Source of the DNA: Torymus aiolomorphi
Lineage: Eukaryota > Arthropoda > Insecta > Hymenoptera > Torymidae
Direction of reading: 5' to 3'
NCBI GenBank assembly: GCA_036365515.1
Contig: CM070873.1
Span: 41,361,807-41,425,806 of the forward strand
Length of the DNA: 64,000 nucleotides
In this document: positions 53,685 to 64,000 of the stretch, one piece after another
Layout: every line of letters begins with the position of its first letter
Numbering within the stretch: position 1 is the first letter of the stretch
The notes under the pieces: model-generated
What the model was told of the DNA's origin: nothing
The model's database searches: none
Seen by the model: the letters and a program-made list of their open reading frames with translations, nothing else
Program-made: the position numbers and the translations under genes

Positions 53685-56600
53685 TACTTTTTTCATCTTG
53701 TATGCCTGTGTTATCTATGCCCAGTATGAACTTCAACTCCCTTTTCCCTGGAATCGTCGTAATTTACAGGACAATCAAGTACAAGTAATACCATCACCTC
53801 CTCATTCCACGCACTCTCATTACCAACCCCGAAAACCTCTTTCTCACCATGTCGACGAAACAAAAGCCCATCGTTCTATCTCTCTTTTTCTTTCTCCACC
53901 CGATAAAAACAGAAAAAAAAATCAATCCGCTCCGCTCGACTTGTTTCTCTTCTTCTTTCTCTTCTTCTACTGACCGGCACCGCGGTCCGGACGAATCTTG
54001 GCAACACCCGACACGCCAAACACCAAATCCCCGACGGAGTCGTCACGTGCGTTGCGTCATCGATAATCATTGTCACGCGCTTATCACGTGAGTGTAGCTC
54101 GCCGATATTCTTTCTCGGACTTTTGTCATGCGACCGTGTATGCATATGCAAATTAAGAGAAACGAGGGAGTGAGTGGGACGGATTGGTTAGTCGACGTTT
54201 GACGCCGATACGAGAGGGAGTTTCTTTCTTGTTGTTTTGCGAGGGACGAGGAGGTTAAGATGTCGGTTGACGTGGTGGTGAAGAAACTCGTGGCGAAGAA
54301 GTTTGGTTTTCTGGTGACGGGAAGGAGTTGATAGGGCGTTTTATTCTTTTATGATTCTGTATAGAGATTCAGAGAAAATGTTGATTGCTAATGTTTTGGT
54401 GATTAACTGCTGATCTCTAATGAATGAGCAAATGCTGGATAAAACGCGAGGACTCGTATGTAAGTTTTTAACCATTTAATATTGAAAAATTAAAAAAAAA
54501 GAAAATTCTAATCATAAAACGATTTTAATATTCGTTTTCTTTAATAAATTGTGAGAAAAAAGTTAATTGAATCGAATAAGCTCATTGTTTTGAGTGTCCA
54601 TAATGATATAATTTAAATCAATGTAATGATGATTTAAATTACATTAATCAATGACTATACCTATACGAATCATTCAATATTTGCATCCAATAATCGTGCG
54701 CTTAATCGTTTTCCAGAAGTCAATAAAACTCATATCCCCCATATCAGTACAAAGAATTCGCACGTATAGGCTTCTGAAATTTAAATCTCTTTTCAAGCTA
54801 AAAATTGATAACTTTATGGTATGGCCTTCGCATTGTCAACATTTAATGGACTCGTAAATCATCGTAGCTTCTTTATAGCATCTATAATCAAGAGAAAAGC
54901 GAGTTACTTGACGTTTTACGTACTGTAGTACAGCAAACAACCCCCCGACTGATAAAACTAAAATCTCTTATCATTAGAAAAACACCCTTTCATAAAAGTA
55001 CATTTTACAACCACAACGTTAACATTAACGACCACTAAATTAGCAAAATTACAAAAAGTTTACCATCCCAAATTCTCGCCTCTACGTGCAAACACTTGAT
55101 CTCGTCCCTACAGATAAAATACGATTTCGCGCATCGAAATAAATATGCCATTCCGAAAAACCGACAAAAGGTGAAATCTCGAACGATATGTCATTCCGTT
55201 TAATTCGGGGATACGTTATCCTCTATTACGATCAGTGTGACCGCAAGCGCGGAAAATTAGCGCGATAAACGCGCGCCCGTGACCTCGCGGCATAATATTC
55301 AAGTGCTGGCTGTTGAACTCTCCGAGACTCTCCTATATCGCTTACGACTAACATCAGCGCGTAATTGCGCGACGCTCGGCTAATCCGCGATTACGCTGAA
55401 CTGAAAGCGGGCTTTTTCGAAGACGAACGGTTGCCGAATGTGACACAGAAGCGTCGTTTTTTACGTGTTTAGTTTTGCATACATACAGGCGTCTTTCATA
55501 AAATTTTATAAGTTTTGATGGAAATTGCAAATTATGTAATTACGCGGAAAGGCTCTGTTATAACTACTGTCGCCATATAATGAAAATAATGGTAACTAAA
55601 ATTTCATCAGAATCGTTCCCCGTAATTATTCGTACTAATTTAGCAATAAAAAAACAACTATAACTTTTGGCCATGCCAACTGTAACCTTGACCCTAATTA
55701 CTCATCTCACCTCTCTCGTGTTCATCATCGCCCCACACGTATATACACATATACGCTTTTATGTAACGAAATCACCAGCGTCTTTTATTTTAATAGGCAT
55801 TTCCTCGTAGCCGAGAGTCACGCAGGTGCAAAATCACCGGAAATTTCGACGTACACACGTGTGTTTTTCCGGCTTCTTGGCGTGCAGCCGAAATTGCGCC
55901 GCAGAGCTTTTCTGAGAAGGAAGCGGAGAAGCGAGCTGGTAATTGCAGGTGGATCGAGTGCTAAGGTGTCATGGTGTATCTGGAATTTTGTAACGAATCT
56001 TGTGTACGGTGTATAATTATGTATACAATCATATTGTCTTATTAAAATGATTATTTTTGTAAGTTTATTTCATTACCTTTCGTTTCTTTTATGTAAAATT
56101 TGTTGTGATTGTGAGTCAGATGTAGGTTAATTTATTAGGGTATCGGTTTTCCGTAAATAGTGACGCACTACGTGACCGATATTTTCCATATTTATCATCC
56201 ATTTCATGGATATACTAAGTATTTTTCTGTAATAGCAAAATATGACGCGATAAAGGAAAACCGAATCTTTTATTAGATATAACGAGATGCAATAAAACCT
56301 TTTCCTTGTACGTGTAGAAATTATTGTGTAATGTGAGAAAATCAAGTATTCAATTACTTCGTTTCAGAAAATGTCTACGTTCGGAAATGATTAGTAATAA
56401 GTGTATCTTATTTGTTTAGTCAGTAGGATGTATATTCTATTTTTTTTTTTTCAAAGAACTTATGTTTTTTTGCCTGTAGCTGAAACCATTAGTAGAGATG
56501 ATCTCATAAAAAATCTACATTGATGAAATAAAAAAAATTATCAAAAAATCCACGGGAAAAAAGATTGGATACCTTAACCAACCGGTTTGGTAAAAAGAGA

Positions 56601-59600
56601 CATACTATGGAGCATGCTAAGATTAGACGAAAAAACTTGTTATCATACGATTTTTCTGTTGGCTTTATTTGTGCTATTTTATGTATTATTAAAATAACTC
56701 CATTGTCAAAAAATTGAATAGATCAAATAAAATGATTTATTAAAAAAAAAAAAAATTAATCAGTTCAAAGATGGATTGTATAATGAATTAATCTCTAATC
56801 ATTTAATTTATATAAGTAAAAAAAAGTGAATTAATTCAACCAAATATATTTGATTGTGATCTAGAAAACTTTGTTCTCAGTGTAAACAAAAGGATTGCTA
56901 CAACAAGCAAGATTGAAAACGGTAAACCAACGAATTCTTTCTCTAACAGATCGATTAGTTTCTACCAATTCAAATAAAATCATCGGAATAAATTTATTAA
57001 CCAATGTCAAAATAAAATCCACCCGCTGCAATTCACCTCCGACCTCAGATATAGCATGGGTGTATGTATACAACGGCCGATACAGCGGCAAGGCCGCAGC
57101 CGCGAATGTCAAGATTACTCGCGTGTATAAACTACGCAAGACACGCCGCGCGCACTTACTTGCACACCTGCGCGTACGTATGTATAGCCGCCGTCCCGCG
57201 TTATTGCGCAAGTGAGAGAAGTTCAGTATGTTGTAAATTGTGGGAAGTTGGTCCCAAGGCACGTGACTTTTTGGTCGGTTAAATATTTCATTTTCACGTG
57301 ACGAGACGTGTGACAAAGAAGCGAGGAAGAATTTATCGTACACATACCTCGGGAGCGTAAAACTGGAGCGTTTGGAAAATGAAGCGCCGTGTTTGATGTA
57401 GCTTAGAGAGTGGTTTATTGAGTTTGTAGAATAGTTTGCAAAGAGTATAGATACCAACTCCGCAGTTACCCGTAATCCAATGTAATTATTATTCCATGAA
57501 GATAAAACAAAAAGAGGAACAACGTTTCTTCGGCCGATTGACGAAAAACAAATCGGCCGAAAACGACCGCTCGCGTATAATATACATATATAATATATGC
57601 TATACGTACATACTTAGCATAACCGCGCGCGACTCGTGACTTTTCGAAACCGCAGTAACCAGTCGAAACCGGAACCGCGCGTCCAGATTCTTTCTTGGCA
57701 GAAGAGTTCTCGGAAAAATGCCGGACGCAAGTAGAAAAAAAAAAACCGAGTAATAAATATAGGACGCGTCATCGAAAGAAGCGCGTGCGCGCGCACGTGG
57801 TTCCCCGGTTGAGAAAGTGCGTCGATAGGGAATATATACCTGCTCGGGTTTCCTCTCCCATCAGGGCTTCTGTGTCGGTGAATCATTTTTGATTGAATTT
57901 TGTTTCTTCGGCCGGATTTGCCGGTTGATGTGTAGACGAAAAGAGAGCGCTAAGCTTCTTGTTTTTTCAAAGAGTTACAATTTTTCACGAGATAACAAAG
58001 CGGGTAGCGTGTACTGTTTATATACAGTGTCACGATTTTAATTAATTGCCCCGCCCCCTTATCACAAATAAATATTATTCATCCGAGCGGGACACATTTA
58101 TGTCACATGACACTCGCCGTTATATATTATTTCATCCGAAAGGAATGCCGCACAAAGAAAGAAAAAAAGAGCTACTATACACTGTTAACAAAAAGGCATG
58201 ATCGATTCTCAAAATTTTATTGCGAATTAAAAGTGTTCGTTTCCGTTGTTACACGCGATATGAGACAATTTGTTCGCGGCACAGTTGAGAGATAGCGAGA
58301 TTTTTGCGCAGATCGGCAGCCGATTATTATTGGAGGACTGCGGGGGAGAGTAATACACTCGGGCGTTTATAAGCGATAAAGAATGTTTTTTTTTCCGACG
58401 GTTTATATCTCGTTATTTATCACTCAGAAATTCCTCCGCGGTAATTTTAGCCGAGTTGCAATGGATTAGAAAATTTTTCTTATTGCGATCTTTATAAAGA
58501 GCGATAAATGTTTAATGACTGGACGTCAGAATTATTTGCGCGCGCTGTATTATCGTTTCAGCAAGATTTATTGCAATTTTTTTTTATGTATATGTTTTCT
58601 TGTACAGGTCGTTTGTATAGTGTCTCATATTTTTAAGATTGTCGGCATTGCAAATTGTATTTTCATAGAATTATCGGTATAAAAACATTTGTAAATGAAA
58701 ATTGATAAAAAGAAACGGTTTATCGACATTTTCAGTGTTATTAACAATAGTATTATTATTATATTGGTATAATAGGAATCGTTGCTAGAAAACATTGAAA
58801 TTGACATTCTACGATTTTATCGCTATAAACATACGCCCAAAAGGAGACATTTTTTCGTTACGCAACGCTTAACGCACTAATCGTAGCATACTTTTTACTT
58901 ATGCAACTGCGATTGTCTCTGATAACTGCTTATCTCGCGCTCTTTTGATGAGTGCGAAGAGTAACTTAGTTATTGAGATAGAATCGGAATAATTTAATAA
59001 GAGTAGTTATGAACTTCCGGCAGCGCTGCTTAAGGGATTGTTTATCCTTATTTTGCCAGTTACAATTTAATGCTACTAACAAAATTCAAACACACTTCGC
59101 GCGTACTATTTTGTTTTTGAGGTTCTAAACGCTATTTTTCACTATGATTTAGTCTTAATTAGTTTAAATGATAAGATAATTGGATAAATTTTTTAAGCAA
59201 AAAATTAAATGTTTTTGTTCTATATTTTAAATTTTAGTATTTCTTATATAAATACTTGAGTTTCAAAATTCAAATCTAACGGATTCTTGCGCCTATTTCG
59301 TACAGACCAATCAAATCAATCTTTAAATGCTTCACAACATCTGGCCATCGTTTTTTTTTTTTTAAGAGTGGACCTTCCTTGTTCTGTACATATTTTATAC
59401 AACTTTATGATAATTTATTATCGGGAGGTTTATCATCAACATTTACGGTTAAATAAATTAACGATTTATAGGCAAAATTGTAAATTTCAGAGAATTATCT
59501 CACTTAATTTACACTAAAAATAAACGCTTCATTGTCACGCCAAGGAAAACATTGAACCAGCTATATAACATTACAATCAATGATAATCACTATTAATAAA

Positions 59601-59691
59601 CGGCAATGTTATTACAATAAACAAACTACCCACTTGTACGATACTCCACGGCTCGGGCCGCGTGTCTCATTGCGTTACCATCGGCGCAAAA

Positions 59692-62600
59692 ATGCACTCG
59701 CTGCTTGCGGCCGTCCTCGGCTGTCTCATCTTCCTCACAGCTGAAGGAGAAGCTCGCAGGATGCCGAAGAGCCTATCCATCGGCTGCGCCGCGTACCAGA
59801 TCGAGGGCGTCTAGAACGTTTCTGGTACTGCGCGACGAAATCGCGAGGGTCGATCGTTTTTGCAGATGAGGGGGTCAGCTACTGGAGCAATATCGTCCAC
59901 ACGCATCCGGATTACATCCTGGATGGGGCGACCGGAGACGTGGACTGTGACTTTTATCACAGGTACAAGGAGGACATCGAGTACATCAGCGACATTGGAG
60001 TAATAAATTATCGTGACGTATATAATTGTATGTGTATAGAAATCGTTAGGAATGAAAGTGATAAGGAGTATGTATAGTACAGCGTGGATAATAATTGTCG
60101 TAGCGCACTGTTATCTGTTTCGAGTACGTTGGGGAGTGCAAATAAAATGAGAGTGTTAGTTATTTTCGTTGGGCAATTTTAAACGTCAATAATTGACGCG
60201 AGCACTTGACATGATTCTTGTTATTCTACAATAAAGTAAATATAGCTTTAATAGCGGTAGGTATATGTGCAAATTCGCGGACTACAGACAACAACTGGGG
60301 TACAAAAACGGAAAAAATTTTTTTTGAGGGCACACCTACCACATAAGGTTTTTCCGGTTCTTTGGGGGTCCTCCAACATGAAAATACTCGTGTACACTCA
60401 TTATCCGTTGCCAAACTTTTTTGCCGACGAAATTAATTTTTCTTATGGAAATTTAACATGGGAAAAATGGACGAAAAGTAGTCATTGATGATTAACCAAT
60501 AGCAAACTATTGAAGAGGCCAAACCAAATTCCACAAAAAAGCGATTAAAGTTGAAGAATAGAGCTTTAATTTGAGATGAGAATCGTTAAAATCGGTCACT
60601 TCTGTGCAAAGCTACGTGAGGTTGAAAACGGCGAAAAATGACAAAAATTTGAAGAATTATACGTGGGTTTGAAAAAAATCGCTCATTTTCGTCATTATTC
60701 GCCATTTTCAAATTCACGTAGCTTTGCACAGAATCGACCGATTTTAACGATTCTCATCTCAAATTAAAGCTCTATTCTTCAACTTTAATCGTCTTTTTGT
60801 GAAATTTGGTTTGGCCTCTTCAATAGTTTGCTATTGGTTAATCATCAATGACTACTTTTCGTCCATTTTTCCCATGTTAAATTTCCATAAGAAAAATTGA
60901 TTTCGTCGTAAAAAAAGTTTGGCAACGGATAATGAGTGTACACGAGTATTTTCATGTTGGGGGACCCCCAAAGAACCGAAAAAACCTTATGTGGTAGGTG
61001 TGCCCTCAAAAAAAATTTTTTCCGTTTTTGTACCTCAGTTGTTGTCTGTAGTCCGCGGATTTGCACATATATATTTAAGTAAACGTACAAGGGCACTGAT
61101 AAAATTTTCAACTACTGCAATGTTATATTGTAAAGTGTAGATATAACATGTCAGATAAACATTTATGTTTGATTAAGAAAATATTGAAGACTGTGTAAAA
61201 TATATTTAGCACTATTTTTGTACATGCCGTCACTAATTTTTAATTTATAACTTATAATTTTCATTTTATTTTCAACTGTTTTTTAATTTATCATGAACAA
61301 TGAACTTACAAAACAAATTACAAAGGAAGATTGGTTTGAGAATCTACAATCCGCTCCGATATCTTGTTAAGTGATGTACATACGGGTACAATGCAATGCA
61401 TTCCACAGCTTTTCTCACGACAGATTAAACGATACACATTACGCTATAATCACTGAGGCAGGCCATCATGCGATCAAATAGATGCACTCCACAGACATAC
61501 TTAAGAGCCACGTGACAAAACAGCTACATCACTTCCATTGAGAAAATCAACTGCCTCATTCTTCTCTGCAGTTCGACCACTTCCGCTTCTCGCTGGCCTG
61601 GTGGCGACTTCTTCCTCACGTGGCACACGTGAGTCAGGATGGCGTGCGTTTTTATCATCCTCTGACATTTAAGACTATACGCCTCCTGGACGAGCTCGAG
61701 GCCAGGAACACCACACCCGTGGTCACGCTGTACCACTGGGATCATCCGCAGATGCTCGAAACCGAAAGAGGCTGGCTGGAGGAGAAGATCGTGGATAGGT
61801 TTGGGGAGTACGTCAGGTTCGTGTTCAAGGAATTCGGACCGTGGGTGAAGACCTTCGCGACGATCAATGAGCCGAACACCTTTTGCGCGTTGTTTTGCAG
61901 GATAATGGACTTGATAGACAACTATGTGTAAGTAGTCTTTTCGCATTGGATATTGATAAAAAAGAGTTTAGGTTGAAAATATATGTAATTTCTTTTAGGT
62001 ATAGGGTGGTAGTAGTTATACCTAGTGGGTATCAAACTTAAGTTTTTGGATTATTAGATAAATTTACAACTGCGTCGTGTTACCTAAATTAGTAAATTTT
62101 TCAAATATAAATGTGGACAGACTTTGACGTTATATTAGTTTAGGTTAAAAATCCTCGAGATAATACAAATGGACATTCAGTTAAGATATTAACCTGTTAA
62201 TTAAAAAACCTAAGTTCTGAATTTATTCGTTACATCGATATTTTACCAACCTAATACCAACTTAACTACGTCAGTTAGGTATATATTCCTATATTACTTA
62301 TCTACAAGATTTGCTAGGTATTCTTTCTCTAAACCTTATAAGGTATAACCAACCTAACAACGATTCACCATCACCATAACAAAATCTTTTTACAGACAAC
62401 ATGTTAAAGACTGGACAGGATTACATACATGTGTATGCACAATCTCCTCAAGGCACACGCGCGAGCCTATCACATCTACGACAAGGAGTTCCGAGCCCAG
62501 CAGAAATGTTCCATCAGCATTGTCACGCTGTGCAACTACCACTACGCGAAACTGGGTACGGATCCTAGGGCCGAGGAGGTAGCATTTCAATTTCATTGCG

Positions 62601-62755
62601 GTTGGATGGCCCACCCGATATTTTTCACCCAGGGGGGTTATCTCGACGTGATAAAGAAGCGCATTGCTCAGATGAGCAAGTTTCAGGGATTGAAGGAGAG
62701 CAAGAAAAAAGAAGTGATAGCGGAGAAAAAAGTGAATTTGTTCATTTTCATTTAA
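59692..62755 (+). pseudogene. Glycoside hydrolase family 1 (myrosinase/beta-glucosidase-like) gene, broken and 3'-truncated in this window
   Basis: Homologous exons: 59692-59824, 59866-59999, 61572-61927, 62419-62755, with phases that agree across all three introns. Intron 1 would be only 41 bases. Residues 1-23 form a signal peptide, so the ancestral product was secreted. Family 1 landmarks: SIGCAAYQIEG, HTHPDYILDGATGD, HFRFSLAW, VTLYHWDHPQ, and TINEPN with the acid/base Glu, then MHNLLKAHARAYHIYDKEFRA. Defects: a TAG at 59812-59814 stands where family 1 has the invariant Trp after QIEGA. Nothing matching the nucleophile motif (ENG) or the last 200 or so residues is seen before 64000. The frame ends in KKVNLFIFI with a lysine-rich tail, soon followed by AATAAA and an A-run. 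Intron 2 holds an 811-bp fold-back element. Further exons beyond the window, or stop readthrough, cannot be excluded. Confidence 0.8.
60262..61072. mobile_element. 811-bp fold-back (long inverted repeat) element in the GH1 intron
   Basis: Two arms of about 380-390 bases (about 60262-60645 and 60685-61072) are reverse complements with only scattered differences, around a roughly 40-base spacer. The outer ends read TATGTGCAAATTCGCGGACT and its inverse. Each arm keeps a matching 73-residue frame (60267-60488 + strand; the equivalent on the - strand within 60845-61111) with no recognisable domain. No target duplication was identified. Confidence 0.9.
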
Positions 62756-64000
62756 ACTGCGTTACCGTCAAGGTGTTGTAAATCGTGCTGTCTGTTTTGC
62801 TTAAATAAATTCTTTCGTAAAGATAAAAAAAAAAAATTGAAAGAGAGACACATCAGTTCAGAGTGTATTTTCATTTTGTTCATGCATAGTTAGATCTTAA
62901 ATGTACTTGAAATAAGAATTACAATTATTGTATACAATATAGTGTCAATGAAAATGAGATAAGAAAAAAGTTAACGCGAATTCTTACCGTAAGAGTACTT
63001 AGTAACGCACTACTTAAGGTAGACTAAAGATTGGTTTTGGTACAAAACTCCGAAGTTTTGTACGGGGGAAGGATGTTACTGATACATATTAATTATAAAT
63101 ACTCAAAAAGTAGAAAAAAGTGTTTATGTAAATTTATCATTATTGATTATATACATATATTTACTAAGGTTGCGATTAGTTCGAAAAACAAGTAAAGACC
63201 GTTGCTAAGAAGAAGCTAAGTTGTTGATTTTGTCGTTTGTGATTCAGTCGTTGCGTAACCTTTGAATAAGGTGCTAATCAAGCATGAAAATAAACGAAAC
63301 TTTGAAAGCATTTTGTGTTTATTTTAGTATTTTCCAATCACCCGCTGCGGAATCCGTTTTGTGCAGAACAAGGATTGATGTAACAGAAATTTAATTCTTA
63401 CAATACGAAAGTATTTTCACCTTTCATTGCCAAAATCAATAAATTTAAAAGCAAAAGTGAATATAAGGAAAGTATGAGCGAAGTGAAATGAACATCGAAA
63501 TAATCGTAACAATTTAATATAATAAAAAAGCTTTATTAAATATTTCCATATGATCAATGGAATAATAAACGAAAAAACGTTTCGTCGAAACCCACAGGTT
63601 TCTTCCTCGAACATCGTACAATCCACCGCACGTACGCGAGTGTCTGTATATCTGTGTTTGTTAATCGCTAATATAATATATATATATGTATATATATACT
63701 TATATAAATTTCTTTACATGCCTCGATCGAGATTGGAGGAAAAAGGATTCCAGAATTTTTGTTTATGCACAAAGTTTCTCGTAGTCCGTTAATCTCTTAC
63801 ATTTTTTTCGTGAAAATCGCATAATCATTATTAAAAAAAACCTCAATGCTCTCAATATACAATAATAATATAATAATAATTATAATAATCATTATAAATC
63901 AGTTTTACGTACAGGAACAATTTACTCATTCGTCATAATCAAATTGCGCTTGTTTCTCTCTTTTCTTTTGTCGTCGTAGTATATAAGAATTTCTGACCAT
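62756..64000. other. Downstream flank of the GH1 remnant
   Basis: No protein gene is recognisable and there is no continuation of the GH1 domain. The stretch is AT-rich, with an A-run at 62825-62836 and TA/TAT-rich runs near 63675-63700. Confidence 0.5.
62804..62809 (+). terminator. Candidate polyadenylation signal after the GH1 remnant
   Basis: AATAAA lies 49 bases after the last in-frame stop of the GH1 remnant, with an A-run about 15 bases further on. This would suit the 3' end of a truncated transcript, but use is unproven. Confidence 0.3.

Larger units (their letters stand above)
28917..59691. other. About 31 kb without a recognisable protein gene
   Basis: I read the open frames on both strands and found none that looks like a conserved protein; the longer ones are low-complexity, start inside repeats, or lie in CpG-rich patches. 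The region should include the untranslated 5' exon(s) and promoter of the SLC26 gene, which I cannot place. CpG-rich patches occur near 36830-37060, 42350-42480, 45400-45540 and 51420-51850. Many short inverted-repeat elements are listed separately. CACGTG hexamers are frequent. Stretches between the listed repeats hold nothing else I can name. Confidence 0.6.

Noticed and set aside
56865..56885. TTCTCAGTGTA, a possible end of a CACTGAG-type MITE
   Set aside because: No matching left end was found within several hundred bases, so a complete element cannot be supported.
56861..57457. 198-residue - strand frame
   Set aside because: Mixed composition without recognisable motifs; it starts beside AT-rich repeats and has overlapping frames on the other strand.
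62396..62418. Acceptor TTTTTACAG at 62395 as the start of the fourth GH1 exon
   Set aside because: In the GH1 frame it runs into TAA at once and the phase disagrees with exon 3; the acceptor GGACAG at 62418 restores phase and homology.

Overview
The window looks like an arthropod, most probably insect, nuclear genome. It is AT-rich but keeps many CpG dinucleotides, its genes are split by GT-AG introns, and it is full of small palindromic elements and microsatellites. A hymenopteran is a reasonable guess, but nothing here proves the order. All exon models below were built by eye from codon continuity, splice phase and GT/AG sites, without transcript data.

Four protein-coding loci can be supported. 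(1) 672-9487, + strand: a complete nine-exon gene for a Cys-loop ligand-gated chloride channel subunit of the arthropod HisCl/CG12344 type, 492 residues, with a proline-rich M3-M4 loop. (2) 16020-18518, + strand: a complete five-exon gene for heparan sulfate glucosamine 3-O-sulfotransferase (Hs3st-B / 3-OST-3 type), 372 residues, with two transposon-like elements in its first two introns. (3) 21868-28916, - strand: a complete eight-exon coding region for an SLC26 anion (sulfate) transporter with a C-terminal STAS domain, 671 residues. It converges on gene 2 with 3.3 kb between stop codons. (4) 59692-62755, + strand: a damaged glycoside hydrolase family 1 gene with a signal peptide and the acid/base Glu. 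It has a TAG at the invariant Trp after the QIEG motif and lacks the C-terminal half in this window. An 811-bp fold-back element sits in its large intron.

Between genes 3 and 4 lie about 31 kb (28917-59691) with no recognisable protein gene. This stretch holds at least a dozen short inverted-repeat elements, including one with an 8-bp target duplication (hAT-like), two with TTAA ends (piggyBac-like), a 1.16-kb element with motif-packed ends, and several sharing CACTG- or CACGG-type termini. It also has noticeably more CACGTG hexamers than the gene-bearing first half.

Functionally, genes 2 and 3 may be linked. One uses the sulfate donor PAPS in the Golgi to modify heparan sulfate, and the other is of a family that moves sulfate across membranes. 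That link is inference from families and position only. I found no convincing new multi-gene system; the unusual content is the set of fold-back elements and the broken GH1 gene.
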